A stretch of DNA of 64,000 bases, from contig NZ_LT706961.1 of the NCBI RefSeq assembly GCF_900155535.1, positions 1-64,000 of the forward strand, given 5' to 3'. Of this stretch, positions 47,101-55,752 are shown piece by piece. The notes under the pieces are model-generated. The model made no database searches and was not told where the DNA came from. It saw only the letters and a list, made by a program, of their open reading frames with translations. The number at the start of each line of letters is the position of its first letter. Positions within the stretch are counted from its first letter, which is position 1. Source of the stretch: Corynebacterium urinipleomorphum (GTDB lineage Bacteria; Actinomycetota; Actinomycetes; Mycobacteriales; Mycobacteriaceae). A program made the position numbers and the translations under genes.

Positions 47101-47482
47101 TGCCCGCGTAGGAGTCGTAGGTGGACACCGTCGGTGCGATCGCGGTCAGGTTTTCCGCCAGCGCCCCAGTCGGGTCGAGCCGGCGCACCAGCTGCTCGTC
47201 AGCGGCGAGCTTTTCCAGCCGCATGCGGATTCGCTTGCCCAGTTCCTGCGCGGCTTTCCTGGTGAAGGTCAGGCCCAGCACCTCTTCAGGGCGGACGTAG
47301 CCGTTGGCCACCAGCCACACCACACGCGATGCCATGGTCTCTGTCTTGCCCGCACCGGCGCCGGCGACGACGAGCAACGGTCCTGGCTCAGCACCGATGA
47401 CTGCAGCTTGCTGGTCGGTGGGCATGAATTTCTCGCCCATGTAACGCCACAGCGTCGTGGGCGGGACGGGAGTGCTAGCCAC
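44192..47482 (-). CDS. adnB: Helicase-nuclease subunit AdnB
   Basis: 1096 residues. N-terminal UvrD-like motor with intact Walker A GAGAGKTETM near residue 40 and DEYQDTSHAQR; C-terminal RecB-like nuclease with GRIDAVFEDEDGWTIVDWKTGN and QLAVYREAW near residue 1010-1050. With AdnA it resects double-strand DNA ends. It overlaps adnA by 8 bases. In mycobacterial AdnAB, AdnB is the main motor (established), which matches the intact ATPase here. Confidence 0.92.
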   Translation of the reverse strand: MASTPVPPTTLWRYMGEKFMPTDQQAAVIGAEPGPLLVVAGAGAGKTETMASRVVWLVANGYVRPEEVLGLTFTRKAAQELGKRIRMRLEKLAADEQLVRRLDPTGALAENLTAIAPTVSTYDSYAGNLIREYGLLVPVEPDARLITDAELHAITWDVVSNHGGALLDGVGENPAMETVVDTLLGLVTNVGNELFPYPRIGEESQAFVANVAGLPRGKRQGEAYNQTVQKWVNRQQLRRAYADLALELGRELRERGVVTFNEQMSVAAQMAADHPAVGASQRDRFRVVMLDEYQDTSHAQRVLLRSLFGENRDDASRHTQPLTVTAVGDPMQAIYGWRGATAANLAAFVEDFPLPDGTPAPKAQLTTSWRNPPEVLAAANSVSAAVLGTPEGVQRAVEPLTSKPDAQPGTVELGFYATEDEEIAVVADALAADYRERREAGKPVSSAVLVRKNKHSAAVAEALESRGVPYEIVGIAGLLTVPEVADAVAVARMLVHPQDSAAALRILAGPACGLGLKDISALASRAVNLAGERRSSAVEDLPADADPRERLQVQLAELIENAENAVGENERSVGLGDAVADLGEPERYSPEGLIRLQSLAAKLRALRTRSLGKRLPDLFDDIVSTFGIRTEVLARPSQTGTVHLDKFAETVASYPGADIEGFLAYLDLAAEHEDGLEPGSVTISDDRVQILTAHKAKGLEWDTVAVIHADTQTYSVTTETFLTYVKYVPDDAYDVFDAAEDRSEFEKLSKEYIAGKKGELEEEAARLFYVAVTRAAERLLVTGSAIVPEREKHAEPYAHFVALRDVLMQPDAVPAATVLHWWEGGDAGEDAPTATREGTWPHFSADAASLAAAEQVRAAREQLPELAAGELYSLWERDTEALIEEHVAAQRPAVPVVMPATLTASDIVALRADPEQFARRARRPVPFKPNAYAKRGTAFHEWIEGFFGARPLLDDDELPGNLEPDVDAATLARLKENFSASQWAARTPAHIEHPFEIDLGASTVRGRIDAVFEDEDGWTIVDWKTGNKPQATEMRAAKLQLAVYREAWRRIAGDGKPIRAVFFYVRTGEDFAPSDLPERGELEDLLRSAAPAGLES

Positions 47483-50400
47483 GGGTAGTCACCTCTCCTT
47501 CCGGTTGCGCAGGACAAATGGATCTGACCTGGCAAAACGTGCAATGATCGCCGGTCACCGCGCGCAGGGTGGGACCAGTCATTTCGTCGATGAGCGGGCT
47601 GATCCGCTCGACGAATTCCATCAGCTGCTCTTCATCCTTGGGTGCTTGTGCACGCACAGTCGGCTTTTTCGCGTCCTTCGCAGGAAAGAGCAGCATTCCG
47701 CCGCCGACGTCCAGGGGAGTCTCGCCTTCGGCCGCGGTGACCACGCTGCCCTCGCGCCACACGCCTCGGCTCAACGCGAGCTGGTAGCTGAGCAGCTGCG
47801 GGTGCGCCTCCACATCTTTCTGGGACGGCGCTGTCTTTCCCGTCTTCAGGTCCACGATCTGCACAGGGCCATCCCCGTCTGCGTCGCCCTCGCGCTCCAG
47901 GCGGTCAATGCGTCCGCCGATGGCCAGGCCGGGCATGACCTCCACGTGCACGGGAACCTCTACCCCGAGCTGGGAGAACGTCCCGCGCGTGGAGTCGATC
48001 CATGCCTCGCAGCGGTCCAGCACGGCCGTGAACTCCGCCAGGTCATTCGCTTCTTTCCACGGCGGAACGTTGAACAGCGTGCGGTACGCGGCCACAGTGT
48101 CCGCGCGGGCGAGCTCGGGGTCGACCCCGTTTCCCAGAGCTTCGAAGAAGTAGTGGATGAGCGTTCCGCGGGTCATCGCGTCATTCGCCGCGGGCGCGAT
48201 CTCGCGTTCCAGCACCCCGCGCATCGGGCATTCCAGCAGCCCCTCAATGCGCGAGGGCGACAGCCGGGTGGGCGTGGGCAGGGGCTCGCTTGTCGACGTC
48301 TCCGTGGTCCCCCACCACTGCCCCGGCTCCGCCGCGGCGATCCCGGCTTCCGCGAGCCGCGCGAGCTGGCGCGCCGCCTGCAACCGGGTCTGTTCGCTGG
48401 AATGCTCGTCGGTCAACGCCCGGCGCAGTTCGGCGACAATGTCCTCGACGGCCAGAACGCGGACAGCGTTGAGGTCCGCGCGCAGCTCATCGCCCTGCTC
48501 AATCGAATCGAACAGCGCCGGTGCTTGAACGCCGTCCAGATCGACGCGCTCCTGAGCAGTCACCGGTATGGCAGTGATCTCCTGGGGAACGATCCCGAAT
48601 TCAGCCGCGAATTCTTTGAGAAACCTGGAGGGTTCGACCACCTCGTCGCCCTCCTCCGAGTGCACCGCCGTGACCACGACACGGTCAGTCGCACGACTGA
48701 CCGCGAGGTGGAACAGGTGGCGCTCCTCCTTCAAGCGGTCGGCGATGTGGGATACCGGCGTGGCGGGATCGATCCCTTCGTCGACAAGGTCCACCAAATC
48801 CTCTTGGCGCATGAGCGTGCCGGTTTCGCTGAGCGTCGGCCAGGACAATTCCTGCACGCCGGAGACGATGACACGGGCGAATTCGCGCCCTGCGGCACCG
48901 TGCGCGGTGAGCAGCGGCACGGCATCGGGTGTAGCGGTGCGCCGGTCGCGCACACCGGTGGGCAACTCCTGCTCCTGAATGTGGGCAATGAAGGATTCCA
49001 CAGTGGCGCTGGGACGGCGCTCCGTGAAGTCACCAGCAGCATCGAACAGCGCCATCATCGCATCCAAATCCCGGTCCGCCTGCGACCCGGCCGCGCCGCC
49101 GCGCAGCGCAATGGCCATGAGGCTGTCCGCCAGCTTCGTCGTGGACCAGATTGCCCAGAGCACTTCCTCGACGCTGCCGCCGTCAGACATCGCCGTGCGT
49201 CCTGCTTCGAGCACGTTCCGGATGCGGGTGAGAATATCCAGCTCACGCTGCGTGAGGGTGGAGCCAAAGTCGGGCAGTTCACCTTCCAGCGCAAGGAGCT
49301 CCGAGAGCGTGACTTCGGCCCGGGTGTCCTGCCGCCACCGGCGCAAGCCGCGCAGCAGACGCCGCAACGTCACGGGGTCGGTGCCGCCGACCGGTCCGAG
49401 CAGCAATTCCCGCCACTGCGCCATGCTCAACGGCTCCGTCAGCGCTGTCAGACCCAGCAGCATCGCAGCGACAATGCGCTGCTCCGCCAGCACCACGTCA
49501 GTCGGGTTGACTGCCACCGGTACACCGGCCTGTAGCAATGCGCGCCGCACTGGCTCAATCATCCCTACCGAACGCACGATGACAGCCATGTCGCGCCACG
49601 CCACCCTGTCCTCGAGGTGCCAGCGGCGCAGGCGGTCCACGACGACGGCATTGTTCACTGCGGCGCTCGGAGCGACCACTGCTTCAGCTAGAGGACGGCG
49701 GCGTGTTGCTCCAAGATCAATGGTCTCCACCCCATCATCACCTCGGGCGAGGTTTCTGAAGAACAGCGGGGACGCACCACGGAAGCGGAACACAGACTGC
49801 TCCTCATCGCCGCCAATGACAGTGAGTTCCGCCTCGGAAGCAAGTTTCCTCACTAACTGCCCCGAGGCGGGATCGAGGTGCTGGGCCTCGTCGACGATGA
49901 CGGTGTGCCACGTTCGCGGCAGCGGGGCACGCACGGCCTGAGCAACGAGCTCGGAGGCGGAATAGCTCCGCGCCCCGTACAGGGCCATGACGTCTTGGTA
50001 TTCCGCGAGGAAGTCACCCGCGGCGGACCACACCGGGATGCCGTGGCGTTGCCCCATCTCCCGCAGATCAGCCGGAGTCAGGGTGCGCTCGACGGCGCGC
50101 AACAGAAAGTCGCGGAGCTGGCGTGCGAAGCCTACCATGGGCAAGGCTGGACGCAGCTCCGCCGGCCACGTCCCGCCGCCGTCGGCGGCGTGGCCCTGCA
50201 GCAGCTCGCGGATGGCAAAATCTTGCTCGGCGCCCGAGATCAAGCGGATCGGTTCTTCACCGGACACATTCTCCGCTGCCGGGCCTCCCAGACGCATGAG
50301 TGCGAAGGCAAGCGAGTGAATGGAACGGACAATCGGCTCGTCCGCAACATAGCCAGAAGCTGCGAGCCTGTCCGACAGCTCCTCCCGCACGCGCGCACCC

Positions 50401-50642
50401 GATTCTTTTGAAGCGGTGAGGAAGACCACACCAGCGGGGTCGGCCCCGGCGCGAATCCTCTCCACTGCGGTGTCGATGAGGAAGCTGGTCACACCCGACC
50501 CGGCTCCACCGGTCACCTTGAACGTGCCGGTGGACGGCAACTCGACGGGCCACGTCCGTTCCTCCACTGTCCGTTCACGGCCTACCAAAAAGGCCTGCGG
50601 GTGAGGCGGGAGGATTAGCCCGGGTTCATGCGTGTGGGTCAT
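47475..50642 (-). CDS. adnA: Helicase-nuclease subunit AdnA
   Basis: 1055 residues. The N-terminal motor has GGAGSGVTSF where Walker A should be: lysine is replaced by valine, so ATP hydrolysis is probably lost. The DEAQHLDPASG segment keeps motif II. The C-terminal nuclease has DLKTGK and QLLSYQLAL, and four cysteines (LLECPMRG plus HCTFCQVRSIC) that fit an iron-sulfur staple as in AddB. It pairs with AdnB. The gene begins 3 bases after the TIGR02569 gene. Confidence 0.9.
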   Translation of the reverse strand: MTHTHEPGLILPPHPQAFLVGRERTVEERTWPVELPSTGTFKVTGGAGSGVTSFLIDTAVERIRAGADPAGVVFLTASKESGARVREELSDRLAASGYVADEPIVRSIHSLAFALMRLGGPAAENVSGEEPIRLISGAEQDFAIRELLQGHAADGGGTWPAELRPALPMVGFARQLRDFLLRAVERTLTPADLREMGQRHGIPVWSAAGDFLAEYQDVMALYGARSYSASELVAQAVRAPLPRTWHTVIVDEAQHLDPASGQLVRKLASEAELTVIGGDEEQSVFRFRGASPLFFRNLARGDDGVETIDLGATRRRPLAEAVVAPSAAVNNAVVVDRLRRWHLEDRVAWRDMAVIVRSVGMIEPVRRALLQAGVPVAVNPTDVVLAEQRIVAAMLLGLTALTEPLSMAQWRELLLGPVGGTDPVTLRRLLRGLRRWRQDTRAEVTLSELLALEGELPDFGSTLTQRELDILTRIRNVLEAGRTAMSDGGSVEEVLWAIWSTTKLADSLMAIALRGGAAGSQADRDLDAMMALFDAAGDFTERRPSATVESFIAHIQEQELPTGVRDRRTATPDAVPLLTAHGAAGREFARVIVSGVQELSWPTLSETGTLMRQEDLVDLVDEGIDPATPVSHIADRLKEERHLFHLAVSRATDRVVVTAVHSEEGDEVVEPSRFLKEFAAEFGIVPQEITAIPVTAQERVDLDGVQAPALFDSIEQGDELRADLNAVRVLAVEDIVAELRRALTDEHSSEQTRLQAARQLARLAEAGIAAAEPGQWWGTTETSTSEPLPTPTRLSPSRIEGLLECPMRGVLEREIAPAANDAMTRGTLIHYFFEALGNGVDPELARADTVAAYRTLFNVPPWKEANDLAEFTAVLDRCEAWIDSTRGTFSQLGVEVPVHVEVMPGLAIGGRIDRLEREGDADGDGPVQIVDLKTGKTAPSQKDVEAHPQLLSYQLALSRGVWREGSVVTAAEGETPLDVGGGMLLFPAKDAKKPTVRAQAPKDEEQLMEFVERISPLIDEMTGPTLRAVTGDHCTFCQVRSICPAQPEGEVTTRG

Positions 50643-50645
50643 GCC

Positions 50646-51377
50646 CTACAGTGTGGCATCCGCCCCGGACACAAGCAGACCGCGGACACGGTCAATTTTC
50701 GCACTAATGTTCGAAGATCCTCCAAATTCGGAGTTCAGGTGCTCCCTGTAGTCCAAAGCGCGCTCGCAGAGGAAGTACAAATCCGAAACATGGGACCACC
50801 GGCTCAGCACGGCATCGTCGACGGCATCGGCCAAGAGGCCGTCGATAAGCGTCAGCGCTGCGCTGTAACCGTGAGGGCGCGCTGCTGCGACGGGAACGAA
50901 ATCTGTGAGCGCGGGAGGGAGCGAGCCAGCAAAAAGGCAGCACGCGAGGAAATCCGCGTGCACAATCTGCAGCTTCTTGTCCTGGCCCGTGCGTCCCTTC
51001 CAGGCAGCCCGATCCGCCTCAGCCCACGCGTCGTCGCGGTCGAGGGAGGGAGCGGGGAAATAGGCCATGGCGTCATCGAAACGCAGTGCCGCCGCGATCG
51101 CTTCGTCCACGCGGTGCCCGGGCTCGCCCTCAACAAAGTCGGTGGCGTGGTACCCGGCAACGGTGAAGCGACCGTCGGTGGCGCGCACTGGCCGCGCGAC
51201 GCGGACGCCAGGGACAGTGACTTTCTCACGCACCTTGGATGACCACGCGGCGTGCGAGGGCGCTTGCGCGATGACGATTCTGCCGTAGCGCACCCCGTTC
51301 CCCCACTCCGGCCCCAGCGGCTGAGCCTGGGATTCGTCGGCCTGGAACGAGGTCAACACATGCCCCGGAATAGCCAC
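50646..51377 (-). CDS. TIGR02569-family protein
   Basis: 243 residues, soluble, with ARPHGYSAAL and RWSHVSDLYFLCERALDY. It matches the actinobacterial TIGR02569 family (Rv3205c in M. tuberculosis), of unknown function but always near the helicase genes. GTG start at 51377 with AGGAGG seven bases upstream; an earlier in-frame GTG at 51419 lies in the upstream gene and is rejected. It is part of the leftward operon. Confidence 0.8.
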   Translation of the reverse strand: MAIPGHVLTSFQADESQAQPLGPEWGNGVRYGRIVIAQAPSHAAWSSKVREKVTVPGVRVARPVRATDGRFTVAGYHATDFVEGEPGHRVDEAIAAALRFDDAMAYFPAPSLDRDDAWAEADRAAWKGRTGQDKKLQIVHADFLACCLFAGSLPPALTDFVPVAAARPHGYSAALTLIDGLLADAVDDAVLSRWSHVSDLYFLCERALDYREHLNSEFGGSSNISAKIDRVRGLLVSGADATL

Positions 51378-51388
51378 CAGCGCACCTC

Positions 51389-52333
51389 CTAGACTGTTGC
51401 CGGACGCGGGTAGGGCCACGGGTTCGCGGTGCAGGTGTCCTCGTTGTCCGGGTAGACCTCCTGCGGAGCCAGCTGGAACAGTTCCTTGTTGTTCAGGCTC
51501 AGCGTCTGCTGCATCATGATCGGCGCGAGTTTGCCGTCGCCGTTGCAGGGCTCGTGCTCGGCGTACCCGAGGGAGTGCCCCACCTCGTGGTTGATCAGGT
51601 ACTGGCGGTACATGCCCAAGTCACCGTTGTAGGGGGCAGCGCCACGGACCCAGCGGGATTCGTTGATGAGAACACGGTCCCCATCTTTTTCCGTGTACAA
51701 CCTGCAGGACGTCTCGAGTCCCAGGTCGTTGCCGCAGGCCTCACGGCTAGTGCCCACGGACGTCAGCTGGATGCGCAAGTCCGGGTTGTCGGAAGCTGAA
51801 ACGTGCTCGAAGCGGAACTTCGGGTCATTTGTCCAGCCGCGCGGATCGGACAAGGTGGCGTCCACGAGCGCGGCGAAGGAGTCGTCGCCGCCAAAGCTGG
51901 AGGTGTCCACTCCGTCTTCCACCTCAGTGGAAAAGCGGACGACCTTTTCTTTACCTTCGCCAGCGGTCATGCCCAGCTCACCGACCGGGCGGAATGTTCC
52001 CTTGCCCTGCTCGGTGAACGGCCCGCCCGGAGGCAGTTCCGTGATGGCCACTTCGCCTTCCGGCATGTCAGGCACAGTCATGCGGGATTCGCCGCCTCGG
52101 CCCGCCGTCCCCTGGGGTGCACGCGAGGTCGTCCCAACTGTCTCCCCTGCCGGGGTGTTCACGATGCTCCAGATCAGCAATGCCGTCACAACGACGAGAA
52201 CTGGAATGGCGTAGGCGCGCCACCCGTAAGTGTCCACGAAGCGGGCCAGCGCCGATTGGTCGGGAGAACCCGCCGCCCGGTGGCCGGCGGGTCCGTGTTC
52301 GCCGTCCAAACGGCCGTCGGGGTGATACGTCAT
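51389..52333 (-). CDS. DUF3152 secreted zinc-peptidase-like protein
   Basis: 314 residues. One transmembrane segment (residues about 42-62), then a linker and a domain with HEVGHSLGYAEHEPC, an HExxH zinc site with third histidine, near residue 250. Cysteines around it (RACGND, SCRLY, EPCNG, DTCTANPWP) likely form disulfides outside the cell. Rv3207c is the likely orthologue. Function unknown; it lies between DUF3107 and TIGR02569 as in mycobacteria. Confidence 0.85.
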   Translation of the reverse strand: MTYHPDGRLDGEHGPAGHRAAGSPDQSALARFVDTYGWRAYAIPVLVVVTALLIWSIVNTPAGETVGTTSRAPQGTAGRGGESRMTVPDMPEGEVAITELPPGGPFTEQGKGTFRPVGELGMTAGEGKEKVVRFSTEVEDGVDTSSFGGDDSFAALVDATLSDPRGWTNDPKFRFEHVSASDNPDLRIQLTSVGTSREACGNDLGLETSCRLYTEKDGDRVLINESRWVRGAAPYNGDLGMYRQYLINHEVGHSLGYAEHEPCNGDGKLAPIMMQQTLSLNNKELFQLAPQEVYPDNEDTCTANPWPYPRPATV

Positions 52334-52354
52334 AAACCCAAATGTAACCCGGCT

Positions 52355-52579
52355 CTAGCGCGCGAACCCGACAGCACGCGGAGCGGAGTTACCCAATTCC
52401 ACATACAGGATGCGCTCTGCGCGCACGACGTACTTCATGCCGCGCTCGTCGTCGAGAGTGACGGTGGAAGCGCCGGACTCGATCGCCTGCGTGATCTCCC
52501 CAAGGAGCTCGTCCTGCCCCTTGCTGGAGGTGATGGACAGTTCGCGGTGGGAGTCCGCCAGACCGATCTTGATTTCCAT
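52355..52579 (-). CDS. DUF3107 protein
   Basis: 74 residues with MEIKIGLADSHRELSI, then TLDDERGMKYVVRAERILYVEL. This small conserved actinobacterial protein (Rv3208A, TB9.4) starts the leftward operon; its function is unknown. GAAGGA is 9 bases before the ATG. The gap 52580-52668 holds the divergent promoters. Confidence 0.83.
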   Translation of the reverse strand: MEIKIGLADSHRELSITSSKGQDELLGEITQAIESGASTVTLDDERGMKYVVRAERILYVELGNSAPRAVGFAR

Positions 52580-52656
52580 GCGTATTCGTCCTTCGCTTTT
52601 CAGGCTCTGTTGTTCATGCCGTAGCCGGCGATGGTCATATTGTAACGGTGGCCGGT

Positions 52657-52662
52657 TAAGAT
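52657..52662 (+). promoter_or_regulatory. -10 box of the DEAD-box helicase gene
   Basis: TAAGAT ending 6 bases before the GTG at 52669. No ribosome binding site exists in front of that GTG. Confidence 0.45.
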
Positions 52663-52668
52663 GTTCAC

Positions 52669-54027
52669 GTGCCCGATCGTTCTGTACAGCAGCCCACGCA
52701 GCCGCCGACGTTCGCCGAGCTCGGCGTCGCCGCGGAGATCGTCGGGGCGCTCGCGGACAACGGGATCGAACGGGTCTTCTCCATCCAGGAACTCACTCTC
52801 CCTATCGCATTGACGGGCCGTGATTTGATTGGCCAGGCCCGCACGGGAATGGGTAAGACCTTGGCGTTCGGGGTCGCTTTGCTTGACCGCGTTTTTGACG
52901 ACGCAGCCATAGCCGAGCTTGACGGCACCCCGCGCGCGCTTGTGATCACTCCCACGCGCGAGCTCGCTGTCCAGGTGGGCGAGGACCTCGCGCTCGCGGC
53001 GAAAAACACGCCGATCCGCTTATCGACGATCTATGGCGGCCGCCCCTACGACGAGCAACTCTCCGCCTTAAGCGACGGTGTCGATGTCGTCGTGGGCACC
53101 CCCGGCCGCCTGTTGGACCTGCACCAGCGCGGGGATCTGGATCTGAGCCAGGTGGCCATTCTCGTCCTCGATGAGGCCGACGAGATGTTGGACTTGGGGT
53201 TCCTGCCCGATATCCAGAAGCTCTGGGGCGCACTGAATCAGCCGCTGCAGACAATGCTGTTCTCTGCCACCATGCCGGGCCAGATCCTCACCCTGGCGAG
53301 GTCAATGATGAACAAGCCGCTGCACATTCGCGCAGAGGCCACGGAGTCATCCCAGGTGCACGACACCACCAAGCAGGTCGTGTTCTGCTCCCACAAGATG
53401 GACAAGCCCGAGGTGACCGCCCGTATCCTGCAGGCCGAGGGCCGCGGCAAGACCATCATCTTCACCCGCACGAAACGCACTGCAGCCGAAGTGTCCGAGG
53501 ACCTCGCCGGCCGCGGTTTCGCCGTCGGCTCCGTCCATGGCGACCTGGGCCAGGAGGCCCGGGAGCGCTCCCTCGACGCGTTCCGCCGCGGCGACGTGGA
53601 AATTCTCGTGGCCACCGATGTCGCCGCCCGCGGCATCGACGTCGACGATGTCACCCACGTGATCAACTACCAGACCCCGGATGACCCGATGACGTACGTG
53701 CACCGCATCGGCCGCACCGGTCGTGCAGGCCGCACCGGCACCGCTGTCACGCTGGTCGGGTTCGACGAGGGCGCGAAGTGGAAACTGATCAGCGACGAAC
53801 TCTCCTTGGACATGCCGGAGCCCCCTACCTGGTTCTCCACGTCACCTGAGTTGCGCGACGCTTTGGACATTCCCGAAAACGCTGGCTCGGCTGTCGGCCC
53901 TGCCCGATCCGTGCACGGCGTGCGGAAGAAGCGCGACACAGATTCAAACCACCCCAACACCCGGGGGCAGGGCCGCAACCGCCCGCGCAACCGTGACCGT
54001 TCCAATTCGAAGAGGAGGCGGCGATGA
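52669..54027 (+). CDS. DEAD-box RNA helicase (RhlE-like)
   Basis: 452 residues. All motifs are visible: ARTGMGKTLAFG (Walker A), PTRELAVQ, GGRPY, TPGRLLDL, DEADEMLDLG, SATMP, and in domain 2 TIIFTRTKR, ATDVAARGIDVDDVTHVINYQ and HRIGRTGRAGR. The C-terminal tail is basic (NRPRNRDRSNSKRRRR). It unwinds RNA in ribosome or mRNA metabolism. Rv3211 is the likely orthologue. It overlaps the next gene by 4 bases. Confidence 0.93.
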   Translation: MPDRSVQQPTQPPTFAELGVAAEIVGALADNGIERVFSIQELTLPIALTGRDLIGQARTGMGKTLAFGVALLDRVFDDAAIAELDGTPRALVITPTRELAVQVGEDLALAAKNTPIRLSTIYGGRPYDEQLSALSDGVDVVVGTPGRLLDLHQRGDLDLSQVAILVLDEADEMLDLGFLPDIQKLWGALNQPLQTMLFSATMPGQILTLARSMMNKPLHIRAEATESSQVHDTTKQVVFCSHKMDKPEVTARILQAEGRGKTIIFTRTKRTAAEVSEDLAGRGFAVGSVHGDLGQEARERSLDAFRRGDVEILVATDVAARGIDVDDVTHVINYQTPDDPMTYVHRIGRTGRAGRTGTAVTLVGFDEGAKWKLISDELSLDMPEPPTWFSTSPELRDALDIPENAGSAVGPARSVHGVRKKRDTDSNHPNTRGQGRNRPRNRDRSNSKRRRR

Positions 54028-55241
54028 AAACACCGCTGCGCCGCACCCGCGGCGATCTCATTGCCACAGGCGTCATCGCCGCCATAGCTGCGATCGCTCT
54101 GCTAGTGGCATTCATCACGGCACCGATCCGCCAGGACAAGCTCACTCCGGCAGCGGAAGAAATCCCCAACGCCGGCGTTCTCGCCATCGCACCGCAGGCC
54201 CTCACCGAGGGAGTCCAGCTTCAGGACGACTCACCGTCCCCCCGCCCCCTCACCGTCGCGGGATTGATCATCACCTATGACAAGGAAATCGGAACGATTA
54301 AAGCTTCCACCTCGAGCGGCGAGGAAAAATGGACCTACACCCGCAAGCCCGAGCTGTGCGGCATGGCTGGTGCCTGGGACGATGTCGTGGCTGTGTACCG
54401 CACCAACATCGGCTGCGGTGACGTGGTTTCCATCAAGGCGACAACGGGCCAGTACTCGCACACCCGTTCCGCGATCGCACCGGATGACGTCGAAATCATC
54501 TCCTCCAACGACCGCGTGGGCTACGTCGCCCCGACCCGGACGGAGATCTGGCGCTCCGATCTCGTGCGCACCGTCGAGTACGGCGAGGTGGAAGCACCGC
54601 AAGAGCCGGACTTCCAACCGAACGCCGAGTGCAGCCGCACGTCCGCGCTGACGCGAAAAGAGTTCTACGCTGTCACCGAGAAGTGCGAAGACGGCTCGTG
54701 GCTACGCATGCAGGAAGCCACTCCCGAGGACTCTCGCAAACCCGAGATCATCAAATCGGTCCAGATCTCCGATGGCTCGTACCTTGTGGCGATCGGCGAG
54801 GAAGCAGCCGCAGTCTACGATCCCAGCACCTCCACGGTCAGTTCCTTCAACAAAGAAGGACAGGAACTAGCGAATGCCAAGGTGCCCCAGTCCGACCTGC
54901 TCTCCGACTCCCCTACCGGTGTGGCCGCCCCCCAAGTCGCAGATCTGCCCCACCACATGAGCTATTTCGACGGGGACAATCTCATGCTCCTCGACCCGGG
55001 CAACCTCGCCGTCACCACGATCTTCCCGGATGCGCTTGGGACCGGTTTCGGCGCCGGCGACCGCCTGCTTTATCCCACTCCGGAGGGCATTGCCGTGGCT
55101 AATTGGGACACCAAGTCCATCGACCGTGTCATCCCCGTTGACCGCCATGGATACACTGGCCCGATCTCTATCAGTTCCGCCGGGGCGACCGTGGTGGAAA
55201 AGCGCGGCACCGAGATCGCGGTGCTCGACCTCGTGCAGTAG
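54024..55241 (+). CDS. Membrane-anchored beta-propeller-like protein (Rv3212-like)
   Basis: 405 residues. Basic N terminus, one transmembrane helix (residues about 11-33), and an external domain whose repeats of about 40 residues (ITYDKEIGTIKAS, SGEEKWTYTR, VSIKATTGQYSH) are like PQQ or quinoprotein propellers. Cysteines (LCGMAG, IGCGDV, ECSRTS, KCEDGS) should form two disulfides outside. The gene order next to the DEAD-box helicase and the small membrane protein matches M. tuberculosis Rv3212. Role unknown. Confidence 0.8.
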   Translation: MKTPLRRTRGDLIATGVIAAIAAIALLVAFITAPIRQDKLTPAAEEIPNAGVLAIAPQALTEGVQLQDDSPSPRPLTVAGLIITYDKEIGTIKASTSSGEEKWTYTRKPELCGMAGAWDDVVAVYRTNIGCGDVVSIKATTGQYSHTRSAIAPDDVEIISSNDRVGYVAPTRTEIWRSDLVRTVEYGEVEAPQEPDFQPNAECSRTSALTRKEFYAVTEKCEDGSWLRMQEATPEDSRKPEIIKSVQISDGSYLVAIGEEAAAVYDPSTSTVSSFNKEGQELANAKVPQSDLLSDSPTGVAAPQVADLPHHMSYFDGDNLMLLDPGNLAVTTIFPDALGTGFGAGDRLLYPTPEGIAVANWDTKSIDRVIPVDRHGYTGPISISSAGATVVEKRGTEIAVLDLVQ

Positions 55242-55254
55242 CGAAACGCCCCGA

Positions 55255-55746
55255 CTACTTACCCCGCCGCGCATCGAAGGCAGCAGTAGCCCAGGCGGTG
55301 GAGGCCGGATGCAGCGCACAGACGAGGGTGATTGCCGCGCTGAGAAGGGTCGCTGCCCCGAGCAGAGCTGCTCCGCCGCTGAACATATAGAAGGCGACGC
55401 CGACCATGAGTGCGTTCATGAACACGATGATGCTGCGGCCCCACTGGTTGCCGCGCAGAATATTGATACCGCCGTACGCCATCGGGCCGAACGTAAGCAG
55501 GATGAACAAGGCCGTGCCGATGCCCACAAAAGCGAATGCGGAGGTGTCGGATTGCACGAGGGTCTCGTCAGCGCCAGTACTCACCTGCTTGACAGCCAAG
55601 TACACGCCGTATCCGATGGCCACGACGCCTTCGAGCACCGCCAACACAGCGGCCGCCTTCATCGGTGCGGGAGCTTCCCCGCTCGCGCCGGCAACACGAG
55701 CGGTGCCAGATGCGTCAGCGGGCTTCGTCGGTTCGGGGCCTGTCAT
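55255..55746 (-). CDS. Small membrane protein of unknown function
   Basis: 163 residues. About 30 cytoplasmic residues rich in P, A, E, then four transmembrane helices (near residues 30-55, 72-94, 98-120 and 122-145). No known motif. It converges on the previous gene with a gap of 13 bases. Start is set at the ATG of MTGPEPTK (55746). Confidence 0.7.
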   Translation of the reverse strand: MTGPEPTKPADASGTARVAGASGEAPAPMKAAAVLAVLEGVVAIGYGVYLAVKQVSTGADETLVQSDTSAFAFVGIGTALFILLTFGPMAYGGINILRGNQWGRSIIVFMNALMVGVAFYMFSGGAALLGAATLLSAAITLVCALHPASTAWATAAFDARRGK

Positions 55747-55752
55747 ATTCAC

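Noticed and set aside
47457..49535. 692-codon open frame on the plus strand inside adnA
   Set aside because: It is the mirror of the real gene on the minus strand: high GC makes long antisense frames; no family motifs and the minus-strand helicase and nuclease motifs are clear.
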